DNA from: [Eubacterium] yurii
GTDB lineage: Bacteria; Bacillota; Clostridia; Peptostreptococcales; Filifactoraceae
Direction of reading: 5' to 3'
Length of the DNA stretch: 64,000 nucleotides
Assembly: GCA_900167215.1 (NCBI GenBank)
Contig: FUZS01000010.1
Span: 61,349-125,348, forward strand
The notes beneath the pieces were generated by a model. It was not told the DNA's origin, searched no databases, and saw only the letters and a list, made by a program, of their open reading frames with translations. Made by a program: the position numbers and the translations under genes. Every line of letters begins with the position of its first letter. Within the stretch, counting starts at the first letter, position 1. Shown here piece after piece: positions 18,116-26,149 of the stretch.

Positions 18116-18278
18116 TTCATCATATTCAAGTTTTTCTAACTCAAAGAGTTAAATAAGATAGTACCTCATAATAGATATCAAAATGGAATAGTAAATCAAA
18201 TTTACTATTTAATGCTAAACAAAGCAACAGTTTATTAGAATAAATACAAACTTTATTTTAAAATCATAATAAAAAGAA

Positions 18279-18416
18279 GTGAATCAAGTTAAAAGTATTT
18301 GAAGTAGAATAGAAAACTTGTTACAATAAAATAGGTCAAAAGCAAGATTTAGAGCTATAAAACTAAGCTAAAATATGCTATAATATTACAAATATAGCGT
18401 AAATAAATTGAAATTT
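18279..18416 (+). repeat. 138-bp promoter-bearing direct repeat, copy 2
   Basis: Second copy of the element at 17663-17800, with the same TGCTATAAT box (18376-18384). Here it feeds the DUF523 gene. Confidence 0.85.
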
Positions 18417-18447
18417 ATAGTGCAAATTTATCAAGAAAGGTTTTGTA

Positions 18448-18864
18448 ATGAAAATAGCAGTTAGCGCTTGTTTACTTGGAGAGAATTGCAAATATAATGG
18501 TGGGAATAATTATAGTGAAAAGTTAATCGAATATATTAAAGGTCATGAGGTGATTTCTATTTGCCCTGAGGTTCTTGGTGGCTTATCCATACCAAGAGAA
18601 GCAGCTGAAATTGTAAATGGCATAGTCAGTAATAAAGACGGTACATCTGTTGATAAGGAATTTCGAAAAGGTGCTGAAATAGCATTGGAAATCATAAAAG
18701 AACAACAGGCAGATTTAGTCATACTGCAATCAAGGAGTCCATCATGCGGAGTTAATACAATATATGATGGTTCTTTTTCAGGAAAGATTATACCCGGTCA
18801 AGGAGTATTTGCAAATTTATTGCATGAAAACAGAATAAAGATTATTGATGTAGCTGATTTATAA
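18448..18864 (+). CDS. DUF523 protein, 138 residues
   Basis: A complete stand-alone DUF523 domain: ISACLLG-type opening (AVSACLLGENCKYNGGNN, residues 4-21), VISICPEVLGGLSIPREAAE (about 35-54), and the conserved LQSRSPSCGVNTIYDGSFSG (about 92-111), which holds invariant Ser, Cys and Gly residues. The function is unknown; the conserved cysteines suggest redox or metal chemistry. In many bacteria DUF523 is fused to DUF1722, and a separate DUF1722 gene lies 2 kb downstream here. Its promoter is in the second 138-bp repeat; a strong terminator follows. Confidence 0.9.
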   Translation: MKIAVSACLLGENCKYNGGNNYSEKLIEYIKGHEVISICPEVLGGLSIPREAAEIVNGIVSNKDGTSVDKEFRKGAEIALEIIKEQQADLVILQSRSPSCGVNTIYDGSFSGKIIPGQGVFANLLHENRIKIIDVADL

Positions 18865-18898
18865 TCACATATCTGATTTAATTAAAATATAATGATTT

Positions 18899-18931
18899 TA
18901 AAAACAGTAAAAAATACTTTACTGTTTTTTA
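18899..18931 (+). terminator. Terminator after the DUF523 gene
   Basis: AAAACAGTAAA pairs with TTTACTGTTTT, followed by T-rich sequence. Part of this sequence (TTTACTGTTTTTT, ATTGCTCAAAT) recurs at about 23529-23560 beside another decayed gene. Confidence 0.8.
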
Positions 18932-18938
18932 TTGCTCA

Positions 18939-19052
18939 AATATCTATTTAATCTACAGATAATCTTCAGCGATAATTTTAAAAAAATAATATATAATTTA
19001 TGACTTTATTATGATTACAGATAAAATATTTTATCTATTATTTTAGTATAAG
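18939..19052 (+). repeat. Dispersed repeat family A, partial copy
   Basis: Left end TATCTATTTAATCTACAGAT, central TATGACTTTATTATGATTAC, right end TTTTAGTATAA. The central part nearly matches the copy at 41472-41600. The outer bases of the left end are missing. Confidence 0.65.
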
Positions 19053-19069
19053 ATAAACTATTAAAGCTA

Positions 19070-19165
19070 ATAATACTAAGCCTAAAAAATATTAAAGAGC
19101 CATATAATTGAATTACAGTAAAATTGCTGATAATTCATAAACTGTAATATCATTAATCTCATTGA
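19070..19165 (-). repeat. Dispersed repeat family B, reverse copy
   Basis: The reverse complement aligns with 5518-5627 through the core (AATTATCAGC, AATTTTACTGTAATTC, TATGGCTC) with few changes. It is directly adjacent to a family A copy. Confidence 0.65.
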
Positions 19166-19218
19166 CATTCATGTATAGAAATGTTATTCACAAATTCCAA
19201 TTTGGCGCACTGTACATA

Positions 19219-19593
19219 CTACATCTTAAATGCCGTTATCCAAAAACATATTGCGGCTATAAGTGAAATCGGAGTCATAACATATTTTTCTTTCTTACTT
19301 TTTGAAATCATGTTCATAATAGTATTCAAAGATAGGTAAGCAGCAAAGAAGAAACAAATATATTTGGTAAGCTTAATAGAAAAGAACAAGGGAATAAAAC
19401 CTCCAGCTTGCAAAATAATTAGCATTGCGAAAATTTGGATAAAAAACGAAATGACTGCTGCAACTCTAAATTTCTTAGGTAAGATTTTATGTTGTCCACC
19501 CATTGTAAATTCGCCCAAAGGCAATCCACAAGCAACAAGAACTGTCATAGTTGCTATAATTCCAAATAATACTGCGCCTATTATTGAAAACAT
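19219..19593 (-). CDS. Four-helix membrane protein, 124 residues
   Basis: A small integral membrane protein with hydrophobic segments at about 2-22 (MFSIIGAVLFGIIATMTVLV), 45-65 (VAAVISFFIQIFAMLIIL), 70-90 and 105-122. The loop GLPLGEFTMGGQHKILPKKF is conserved-looking. The ribosome site GGGAG precedes the ATG. It is one of the few minus-strand genes in this plus-strand array. I do not assign a family or function. Confidence 0.65.
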   Translation of the reverse strand: MFSIIGAVLFGIIATMTVLVACGLPLGEFTMGGQHKILPKKFRVAAVISFFIQIFAMLIILQAGGFIPLFFSIKLTKYICFFFAAYLSLNTIMNMISKSKKEKYVMTPISLIAAICFWITAFKM

Positions 19594-19702
19594 AGATTAA
19601 TATTCTCCCTTCACAAAATACAAAAAATTTCAGTTACAAATTCAAATTTATTTCTCTAAATATTAGTATAATTATAACATATTCTTATCAAGTTATCAAT
19701 TT

Positions 19703-19850
19703 TTATAGACCTAACTCTTGCTTTTTCACCTGTTTAAGTCCTCTGTTTTCTTGTAATAATTTTTCTATACAGCTTTTAACACTTTCAGCTTGTTCCTTTG
19801 GTTTTAAAGCTTTTTTTACTTTCTTACTGATGTACCTTGTATAGTACTCT
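19703..19850 (-). pseudogene. C-terminal remnant of a helical gene, cut by a family B repeat
   Basis: An open frame of about 48 codons ends at 19703-19705 and reads RYISKKVKKALKPKEQAESV then KSCIEKLLQENRGLKQVK, a typical coiled C-terminal tail. Its upstream end stops exactly where a family B repeat begins (19850), and no start codon or ribosome site is present. Probably the leftover of a disrupted gene. Confidence 0.4.
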
Positions 19851-19971
19851 TATACTAATCACCGCTTGTGATACCAAGTACATATTTTAAATGCTTCTAT
19901 ACATTGTAGAGATTTTCATTAACTTTTTCTGTAAAAAAACTACACAGCTTTTTAACAAGTTTTTAATATTA
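19850..19971 (+). repeat. Dispersed repeat family B, copy 3
   Basis: Ends TTATACTAATCACCGCTTGT and AACAAGTTTTTAATATTA. It shares the left end almost base for base with the copy at 50169 (TTATACTAATCACC). It abuts the truncated gene at 19703-19850. A promoter of the type TGATATAAT (20095-20103) for the next gene lies further downstream. Confidence 0.6.
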
Positions 19972-20150
19972 CATGATATTGACAAATGGGACAACTTCCA
20001 ATGTATTTTAGTTTTTACTGTTGCTTTTGCCACTGTCCTAATCACCGCTATTCATTTAATTTTTACAAGCCGGTGGAAAAAGCAATTTAAAATATGATAT
20101 AATATTATAAGTATAAGTGAAACAAATTAGAAATTTTAGGGGAGAATTGG

Positions 20151-20696
20151 ATGAGATATGTACTTTTGTTAAGAGGTATAAATGTAGGCGGAAAAAATAA
20201 AGTATCTATGGATGATTTAAAAAAATTACTATCAAATGCAGGCTTTGAAGATGTATCTTCTTATATCAACAGCGGAAATTTATTTTTCAGCAGTGAGCAA
20301 AGTCAAGAGAATTGCATATCAAAAATAAAAGATTTGTTGGAAAGCAACTATGACTTTTCCATTCCCTTTGCTTTGATTAGCAAAGATGAGTATCTACAAG
20401 AAAAATCAGAATTGCCTGATTGGTGGGAGGAAGATTTGGCAAGAAAAGATGTACTTTTCATACCTAATCATATTGACAAATCTCTTATTATAGAATTTAT
20501 AAATAATTCGCAGTTCTACAATGAAATAGTCTATATTGGAAGAAATGCAATATTTTGGGGAAAGTATGATGAAGCAGAATATTTAAAATCTACCTATCAT
20601 AAAAAACTGATTAAGCAAGATTTCTATAAACATATTACGATTAGAAATGGTAAGACATTTGAAAAGATAGCAGAGATTATAGAAAAAGAAGATTAA
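20151..20696 (+). CDS. DUF1697 protein, 181 residues
   Basis: A typical DUF1697 protein: opening YVLLLRGINVGGKNKVSMDD (residues 3-22), SYINSGNLFFSSE (about 42-54), a middle domain with PFALISKDEY, and the conserved terminal region LKSTYHKKLIKQDFYKHITI followed by RNGKTFEKIAEI. The function is unknown; the domain occurs as a single-gene accessory cassette in many Firmicutes. The ribosome site GGGGAG lies before the ATG, and an extended -10 box (TGATATAAT) is at 20095-20103. Confidence 0.9.
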   Translation: MRYVLLLRGINVGGKNKVSMDDLKKLLSNAGFEDVSSYINSGNLFFSSEQSQENCISKIKDLLESNYDFSIPFALISKDEYLQEKSELPDWWEEDLARKDVLFIPNHIDKSLIIEFINNSQFYNEIVYIGRNAIFWGKYDEAEYLKSTYHKKLIKQDFYKHITIRNGKTFEKIAEIIEKED

Positions 20697-20729
20697 AAAT
20701 ATCACTTTATATAATTGATTTGAATATTC

Positions 20730-20850
20730 TTATACTAAAAAACAGTTAAAAAGCCTTGTAATCATGTTATAAAAAAGTTATTGAAAATCTCTATAATGTA
20801 TAGAGTCATTTAAAATAACTGCTTGCTATTATAAATGGAGATTAGTTTTA
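20730..20850 (-). repeat. Dispersed repeat family B, reverse copy running into a gene leader
   Basis: Starts with TTATACTAAAAAACAGTTAA, AAAGCCTTGTAATC (the family right end in reverse) and ends with ATAAATGGAGATTAGTTTTA. The left-end half lies 15-30 bp before the DUF1722 start codon, so the repeat contributes the 5' leader of that gene. Confidence 0.6.
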
Positions 20851-20864
20851 AAGAGGACTTGAGT

Positions 20865-21269
20865 ATGAGTTACAAAAATACAAAAAGAGAATGTGAAGAG
20901 CTATGGGCAAAAAATAAATATTATGTGCTGAGCAAGTCCCACAAAGCATATTTAGATATAAGACAGTATCTGAAAGAAAAAGAAGTGGATATTGTATTTA
21001 TAAATGAAAAAATACAAGAGGTAAAGGATTTAAAAGAAAGTAAAAAGGACTTTAGTAATGCCATTCTCCATATATGGGGATATTTCAAAAAAGAGGCAAG
21101 CGAAATAGAAAAACAAGGATTGTTTAATATATTGGAAGAATATATGCAAGGGAAAAAAAATCAAAAATCCGTAATTGAATATATTAATAGCTTACTGAAA
21201 AAATACCCAAATAAATATTTACAAGAATCCACTTTATTAACAGGAGAACAAGATGAGACTATGGCATGA
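20865..21269 (+). CDS. DUF1722 (YbgA-like) protein, 134 residues
   Basis: Contains the DUF1722 signature LWAKNKYYVLSKSHKAYLD (about 13-31), the helix IRQYLKEKEVDIVFINEKIQ, then HIWGYFKKEASEIEKQGL (about 73-90) and a C-terminal NSLLKKYPNKYLQEST. The domain is often fused behind DUF523, and the stand-alone version is E. coli YbgA. The function is unproven, though an association with DNA repair has been suggested because ybgA neighbours phrB in E. coli. The start at 20865 has AGAGGA 9 bp upstream; an upstream ATG at 20835 has no ribosome site. It overlaps the next gene by 17 bp, indicating translational coupling. Confidence 0.82.
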   Translation: MSYKNTKRECEELWAKNKYYVLSKSHKAYLDIRQYLKEKEVDIVFINEKIQEVKDLKESKKDFSNAILHIWGYFKKEASEIEKQGLFNILEEYMQGKKNQKSVIEYINSLLKKYPNKYLQESTLLTGEQDETMA

Positions 21270-21621
21270 AGAAATTATCCATCTACTGCCTAAAAATCAG
21301 CTCCTTGGGCAACATAGAGAATGTTGCGCACTTAGGGGCAATGGGTGGAACAAGAAACACAAGACTGTAGATTATGTATTTTTATATTCTCCATATCACT
21401 TATTTATTTACCATTTATTAGTTATGGATGAAATGGAAAAAAGGGGATATAAGATTTCTATTGAATGGAAAGATAAAGATTATAGAGGAAAGACAGCTAA
21501 AAAATACAATAACCTTGAAGAAAAAGACATAGACAAGCCGATTTACAAAGAACATGATAGTAAATATCTTTCTGAGTGTATAGAAAACCTGGAAAGCAAA
21601 GGAATAAAGTTAGAGCTATAG
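21253..21621 (+). CDS. TIGR02328-like protein (possibly related to pyrimidine-dimer glycosylase), 122 residues
   Basis: Highly characteristic sequence: MRLWHEEIIHLLPKNQLLGQ, HRECCALRGNGWNKKH, YVFLYSPYHLFIYHLLVM. The family is conserved but uncharacterised. The opening MRLWH and LLGQHRE resemble T4 endonuclease V-type pyrimidine-dimer glycosylases, which suggests a DNA repair role (inference). The overlap with the DUF1722 gene, whose homologue ybgA sits by the photolyase gene in E. coli, makes a shared DNA-damage function attractive. No signal peptide; cytoplasmic. Confidence 0.8.
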   Translation: MRLWHEEIIHLLPKNQLLGQHRECCALRGNGWNKKHKTVDYVFLYSPYHLFIYHLLVMDEMEKRGYKISIEWKDKDYRGKTAKKYNNLEEKDIDKPIYKEHDSKYLSECIENLESKGIKLEL

Positions 21622-21849
21622 GAGTTGTAAATATTTTTGTGTATATACTAAGGAAATATTATTTTCTTTAGTGATTATAAATTTTTTTATCACTGAAATA
21701 AGAATGCTTTGAGACTATTATATAATTGGTATCATTTGATTTTTATTATAAAATAGTGTATAATACATTTCATATATTTAATATCTAAAAAATATCTAAT
21801 TTTGAAGTCTTTTGATAAATATATAAATATCCATGAAAGGAGTAGTACT

Positions 21850-22089
21850 ATGATTTGGTTACTTATTGTCGGTGGATTTATAGGATTTATAGCAGGAGGA
21901 ATTACTAAAAAAGGTGGAGCAATGGGTATAATTGCTAATATCATTGCAGGTCTATTAGGTTCATCAGTAGGTCAATCATTATTTGGAACATGGGGTCCAA
22001 CCTTAGCTGGAATGGCATTAGTTCCTTCTATCTTAGGTGCAGTAATTGTAATTGCCGTCGTATCATTTTTCTTTGGAAAAAAAGAATAG
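21850..22089 (+). CDS. GlsB/YeaQ/YmgE-family stress membrane protein, 79 residues
   Basis: A transglycosylase-associated-protein-type small membrane protein with three hydrophobic, glycine-rich helices: WLLIVGGFIGFIAGG (3-17), GIIANIIAGLLGSSVG (about 26-41) and LVPSILGAVIVIAVVSFFF (about 56-74). The start at 21850 is chosen for the AAAGGAG site 9 bp upstream. The family anchors general-stress or envelope-stress proteins; here it precedes a CsbD gene by 30 bp and a superoxide dismutase gene, forming a stress operon. Confidence 0.9.
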   Translation: MIWLLIVGGFIGFIAGGITKKGGAMGIIANIIAGLLGSSVGQSLFGTWGPTLAGMALVPSILGAVIVIAVVSFFFGKKE

Positions 22090-22119
22090 AGCATATTTTA
22101 AACAAAAGGAGGTCTAATT

Positions 22120-22323
22120 ATGTCAATTGAAGAAAAAATTGATCAAGCTAAAGGTGCAGTAAAAGAAGGTATAGGTAAGATAACCGGTGACAAAAAAATA
22201 GAAAAAGAAGGAGCTGCAGAAAAAGTAACTGCAAAAGTTAAAGAAGTGGCTGAAGATGTTAAAGATGCTATAGAAGGAACAATTGAAGGTGTCAAAAACA
22301 TTGTGAATAAAGATGAGGAATAA
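22120..22323 (+). CDS. CsbD-family stress protein, 67 residues
   Basis: A short, charged helical protein: [20 protein letters not shown] (4-23) followed by the Lys/Glu/Val-rich repeats [19 protein letters not shown]. This is the CsbD pattern, induced by general stress in Bacillus and relatives; the molecular role is unknown. The ribosome site AGGAGG lies before the ATG. It sits between the GlsB-like gene and superoxide dismutase, all on one strand with gaps of 30 and 43 bp. Confidence 0.9.
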   Translation: MSIEEKIDQAKGAVKEGIGKITGDKKIEKEGAAEKVTAKVKEVAEDVKDAIEGTIEGVKNIVNKDEE

Positions 22324-22366
22324 TTTTAACATCTGAGTGGGATAATATTAGTAAAGGAGGAAATCC

Positions 22367-22978
22367 ATGTTTGAACAAGTAAAATTAGACTATGATTTTA
22401 ACGCTTTAGAGCCTTATATTGATACCCTAACTATGGAGACCCATTATGGAAAACATCACGCAACTTATACTAAGAATTTTAATGAAGCAGTGGAGAAAGC
22501 AGGACTTTCAAACAAGTCTATAGAGGAAATTCTTTCTTCTCTATCTTCTATTTCTGATGAAAGTTTAAGGAATGCTTTACAGAATAATGGTGGCGGATAT
22601 TATAATCATAATCTGTATTTTTCTATTATGAGTCCAAAAAAGGACACAAAACCTAACTTGTCTTTGGAAGAGGCTATTGAAAGAGACTTTGGTTCCTTGA
22701 ATAAGTTAATAGAAACTTTGCAGAATTTGGCTATGGGACAGTTTGGTTCAGGTTGGGCATTCCTTTCTACAGATAAGGGAGGCAAGCTCTATGCTACAAA
22801 GGCTGCAAACCAGAATAATCCGCTTATGGAAGAAGGGCAACATACTCCTATATTGGGTATTGATGTATGGGAACATGCCTACTATCTACAATATAAGAAC
22901 TTAAGAGGAGATTATGTAAAAAATTTCTTTAAGGTTCTGGATTGGGAGAAGGTAAGCAAAAATTACGAAAACCGTTAG
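22367..22978 (+). CDS. sodA: Superoxide dismutase, Mn/Fe family (Mn-type residues)
   Basis: 203 residues; converts superoxide to oxygen and hydrogen peroxide in the cytoplasm. Metal ligands are His26 (ETHYGKHHATY), His81 (GYYNHNLYF), Asp166 and His170 (DVWEHAYYLQY). The outer-sphere glutamine lies in AANQNNPLM (Gln149) rather than in the GGGYYNH loop, the arrangement usual for Mn-dependent or cambialistic enzymes. The ribosome site AGGAGG lies 8 bp before the ATG. Probably the last gene of a GlsB-CsbD-SOD stress operon, closed by the terminator at 23014-23068. In an anaerobe it would serve tolerance of oxygen exposure. Confidence 0.94.
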   Translation: MFEQVKLDYDFNALEPYIDTLTMETHYGKHHATYTKNFNEAVEKAGLSNKSIEEILSSLSSISDESLRNALQNNGGGYYNHNLYFSIMSPKKDTKPNLSLEEAIERDFGSLNKLIETLQNLAMGQFGSGWAFLSTDKGGKLYATKAANQNNPLMEEGQHTPILGIDVWEHAYYLQYKNLRGDYVKNFFKVLDWEKVSKNYENR

Positions 22979-23013
22979 TAATATTAAGTGAAAGAAAATA
23001 TTTATTCTTTTAG

Positions 23014-23068
23014 AAAGTGTAGCTCTAAAACCGTATATATGTTCGAGTTTTGGAACTGCACTTTTTTA
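23014..23068 (+). terminator. Terminator after sodA
   Basis: A long stem (AAAGTG, AG, TC, AAAAC against GTTTT, GGAACT, GCACTTT, about 17 pairs with wobbles) followed by TTTTTTATTTT. Confidence 0.8.
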
Positions 23069-23281
23069 TTTTAAAAAAAGCAGATGGGTCTCTACAATAT
23101 TTTGCTAACAGAATACTTTACTTCAAAGAGCATAAAACAGAACTTATTTTATTTGAAAGTGCAAAGAAAAAAACTATATTCTTTACAATTATAGGAATAT
23201 GAAAAAAGTAGAACAAACTGAAAATGTTGAAACTTGGGAAAAATGTGATATAATATCATAGATATAGAGTCAAACAGAAAA

Positions 23282-23535
23282 AAGGACTACCATTTATCAT
23301 TTCATACGTCTTAATCTGGCTTTTTATTACTTTTGTTTCAGCATTAGATATTGGCATTAAAATCAAAAATATTTTTGTATTTTGTTGCTCAACAACTTTA
23401 CTGCCATTATTATGGATGATAGGAAAAAAGTTGATGTAGATATTTTTTCAAAAGAAAATGAGTTAGATAATTTAGAGTTATGAATCCCTATTTGTCTAAT
23501 TGAATATAAGAATTTAAGAAACAATAAATCAAAAT
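23282..23535 (+). pseudogene. Decayed membrane-protein gene (DUF7010-like)
   Basis: The frame reads KGLPFIISYVLIWLFITFVS, ALDIGIKIKNIFVFCCSTTL, LPLLWMIGKKLM and stops. A shifted frame continues DVDIFSKENELDNLEL, stop, then IPICLIEYKNLRNNKSK. The pattern of three hydrophobic helices followed by a KENEL-type turn resembles DUF7010-type integral membrane proteins. There is no start codon, one frameshift and one stop, so it is a relic. Apart from it and a TATAAT-type box near 23251, I see nothing in 23069-23744. Confidence 0.45.
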
Positions 23536-23744
23536 GATTTACTGTTTTTTTATTGCTCAAATTTCAAAATAAATGAATCTATAAATATAAAAAGCTATTT
23601 TTAAAAAACTCTCTTTAAAGAGCTTATTATTAACTTAAAAACTTGTAAAACTAAAGTGGGTGGAAAAATTAGCCTGTAAGTGCTATAATACTACCAAATG
23701 TATAGTAAGACAAATTTTTGAATGGGAGGAGGAAAAATCATTTT

Positions 23745-24434
23745 ATGAAAATAGTGATTATACATGGTCAAAATCACAAAGGCTCCACCTATCATGTATC
23801 AAGAATGCTTTCAGAAAAATTGGATGGAGAAATAAAAGAGTTTTTTCTTCCTAAGGATTTTGATAAGTTTTGTATTGGTTGTTGCAATTGCTTTATAAAG
23901 GGAGAAAATACCTGTCCCCATTTTGAAGACTTAAAACCCATTACTACAGCTATTGATGAGTCAGATGTCATTATACTTGCAAGTCCTGTATATGTGTTTC
24001 ATGTAAGTGGAGCGATGAAGTCATTGCTTGATCATTATGGATATAGATGGATGGTTCATAGACCAAATGAAGCTATGTTTTCCAAGATAGCTGTCTGTAT
24101 CTCTACAGCGTCAGGCTCAGGCATGAAAAGTGCCAATAAAGATATGGCTGACAGTGCATTTTTTTGGGGATGTGCCAAAATCTATAAGTTAGGTATTGCA
24201 GTTTGGGAGACTAATTGGCAAAGAGTCAGCGAAACAATAAAAGCAAAGGCTGATAGGCAAACAACTTCTCTTTCAAATAAGATTAGAAAAAAGTACACTA
24301 AGATAAGACCTACTATTAAGATAAAACTATTTTTTTATATCATGAGAATGTTTCAGAAAAAAGGCATTAACGAATTGGATAAAAAATATTGGTTTGAAAA
24401 AGGCTGGCTCGCTAAAGTTCTCCCTTGGAAGTGA
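23745..24434 (+). CDS. Flavodoxin-fold NAD(P)H-dependent FMN reductase, 229 residues
   Basis: An NADPH-dependent FMN-reductase-type protein: phosphate loop HGQNHKGSTYHVSRML (about 7-22), a cysteine-rich segment CIGCCNCFIKGENTC (about 44-58), and the second flavin loop ASPVYVFHVSGAMKSLLD (about 81-98). Iron-sulfur-flavoprotein-like enzymes share this CxxCxxC neighbourhood, but a full cluster motif cannot be claimed. The C-terminal about 60 residues (KTIRPT..FFYIMRMFQ-like) form a basic, partly hydrophobic extension that may touch the membrane. The start at 23745 follows GGGAGGAGG. It probably shares a transcript with the metallo-hydrolase 66 bp downstream. Confidence 0.82.
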   Translation: MKIVIIHGQNHKGSTYHVSRMLSEKLDGEIKEFFLPKDFDKFCIGCCNCFIKGENTCPHFEDLKPITTAIDESDVIILASPVYVFHVSGAMKSLLDHYGYRWMVHRPNEAMFSKIAVCISTASGSGMKSANKDMADSAFFWGCAKIYKLGIAVWETNWQRVSETIKAKADRQTTSLSNKIRKKYTKIRPTIKIKLFFYIMRMFQKKGINELDKKYWFEKGWLAKVLPWK

Positions 24435-24500
24435 TATGAATTAAATTTTACTTTGATAAGTCATTATATAAAGATAGCTTTGAATTATGGAGGTAATAAA

Positions 24501-25139
24501 ATGGCAGAAATTCGTAGAATAAATTGTGGAACAGGAAACTGCTATATAATATCAGATAAGTCAAATGCAATATTAGTCGATACAGGAAGCAAAGAAAACA
24601 TCAATGATGTAATTGCTGAATGTGATAAATATGATATGAAGCTGATAATACTTACTCATGTGCATTTTGACCATGATGAAAATGCCTCAGTTCTATCAGA
24701 AAAATACAATATACCGGTGGCTATACATCCTTTAGATGAAGAGCTTTTTGACAGCTATGATAAGCAGGCACTTCATTCCTACGGTCTAATCGGTAAAATT
24801 GTACTTGCTTTATCAATAAAAAAACTTCAAAATATAAAAGTTGAAAAACCTAAGAATCTAATATTTGTTAAGGATAAAGACGAACTTTCCAAGTATGGTG
24901 TCAATGCTACTATTATAGAGCTTCCAGGTCATACAAAAGGCTCAATAGGAGTAGATACAGGCGAAGGACTTATCGTTGGTGACGCTCTTGATAATTGGAT
25001 TTTTCCTGCAATAGGACATCTATACAATGATATAAATGAAATCAAGAAAACTACTGAAAAAATTAAGGCACTTGGCGAAAGAACTCTGTATTATGGACAT
25101 GGCAAACCAAGTAATAACAGATTTAAGCTACTGACATAA
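24501..25139 (+). CDS. Metallo-beta-lactamase-fold hydrolase, 212 residues
   Basis: A glyoxalase II-like MBL protein. Zinc motif THVHFDHDEN (about 53-62), then PGHTKGSIGVDTG (about 149-161), GDALDNW, and the last histidine in YYGHGKPSN. The substrate is unknown; thioester or small-molecule hydrolysis is usual. The ATG at 24501 has GGAGG 8 bp upstream, so the longer frame from 24453 is rejected. It lies directly after the flavin reductase gene. Confidence 0.85.
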   Translation: MAEIRRINCGTGNCYIISDKSNAILVDTGSKENINDVIAECDKYDMKLIILTHVHFDHDENASVLSEKYNIPVAIHPLDEELFDSYDKQALHSYGLIGKIVLALSIKKLQNIKVEKPKNLIFVKDKDELSKYGVNATIIELPGHTKGSIGVDTGEGLIVGDALDNWIFPAIGHLYNDINEIKKTTEKIKALGERTLYYGHGKPSNNRFKLLT

Positions 25140-25303
25140 AATATCTTGGGAAGTTTCTAACTTACAACAAAGCTATTACAGTATTTTCAAAAAAATAAAT
25201 AGCAAATTCTTAAATCAGCTATGCAGCCTTCCCTATGTAAAAATGCTATGATATTTGCAATTATAAGCAATTCAAAAGAGAATATGCAGGAGATATATTA
25301 TAA

Positions 25304-25708
25304 ATGAATGAAAGAAAATTATACTTAAGCTCTATAGATATTATGGGTATTTTAGGATTTTTGCTTTGGATATTGACCTTATTTTTAAGAAAGTATTATT
25401 CTATTAATGAAGTTCTGCCAATATTTGCTTTTATGCCAAACTTTGCAGGAGGATGGACTGCAACTGCTACGTTCAAACAGTTCTTCTTTCCTATTTATTC
25501 TAAAAAGCCGTTATCAGATATAAATTTTTCAAAGAAAACTTTATTTTTTATATGTATAGCAGTCATAATACTCTCTGCTATTAATGAACTCTTGCCATTT
25601 AGCAGCTCATTTGATGTATATGATATGCTTGCTACTGTAATAGCTGAAATAATCATCTTTGTGCTACCTATTATTTTAAAAGAGAAGATATTTATAGAAT
25701 TTAGATAA
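25304..25708 (+). CDS. Small membrane protein, 134 residues (VanZ-like C-terminus)
   Basis: Hydrophobic helices at about 11-27 (IDIMGILGFLLWILTLF), 37-55, 78-95 (LFFICIAVIILSAINELL) and 107-125. The segment INELLPFSSSFDVYDMLATV followed by a last helix resembles the end of VanZ-type membrane proteins, but the family call is weak. A decayed paralogue of this gene lies at 40340-40598 on the other strand: both begin with a SSIDI..GILG..W segment and share YYxIN and MPNF. The ribosome site AGGAG lies 12 bp before the ATG. Confidence 0.65.
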   Translation: MNERKLYLSSIDIMGILGFLLWILTLFLRKYYSINEVLPIFAFMPNFAGGWTATATFKQFFFPIYSKKPLSDINFSKKTLFFICIAVIILSAINELLPFSSSFDVYDMLATVIAEIIIFVLPIILKEKIFIEFR

Positions 25709-25752
25709 GAAAAAGTATATGAGAAGTATCAGTCTTTTCCAAGTTAATGTTT

Positions 25753-25871
25753 CTAATACTATAATCTAATAGAATAATGGAAATATTTTATAAAAAATTA
25801 TGTAGCAAAAGTTTATTAGCAAAAAATATACTTAAGATAGAATCCATAGTTTAAATAGAGTTTAGTATAAG
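25753..25871 (-). repeat. Dispersed repeat family A, reverse copy
   Basis: Begins CTAATACTATAATCTAATAG, AATAATGG (the family right end read in reverse) and ends AATCCATAGTTTAAATAG followed by AGTTTAGTATAA. Confidence 0.6.
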
Positions 25872-25984
25872 AACACACTTTAAGAAAATCAGATATGATT
25901 ATTCATTAAAAAGCTTAGATTAAAGACAAATTTGAGCATAATAAATCAATATTCTATCAAAAATTACCTGATTTGATATGATTT

Positions 25985-26109
25985 TAATACTGATATCTAT
26001 CTAATTTACGGATAATATTCATAGAGAAATTAATAAAAATAACTAATAATTATAATATCATAAATTTTCTAAAACATATTATCCATTATTCTATTAAATT
26101 TTAGTGTAA
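25985..26109 (+). repeat. Dispersed repeat family A, forward copy
   Basis: Left end TAATACTGATATCTATCTAA, TTTACGGATAA; right end TTATCCATTATTCTATTAAA, TTTTAGTGTAA. With the previous copy it fills most of the 25709-26131 gap, where I see no gene. Confidence 0.65.
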
Positions 26110-26149
26110 AAAGATAAATCAAAATATCCATATGGGTGGTGAATTTAAT

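Noticed and set aside
19891..20097. 68-codon open frame on the plus strand
   Set aside because: It lies mostly inside a family B repeat, has no ribosome site and is a by-product of repeat sequence.
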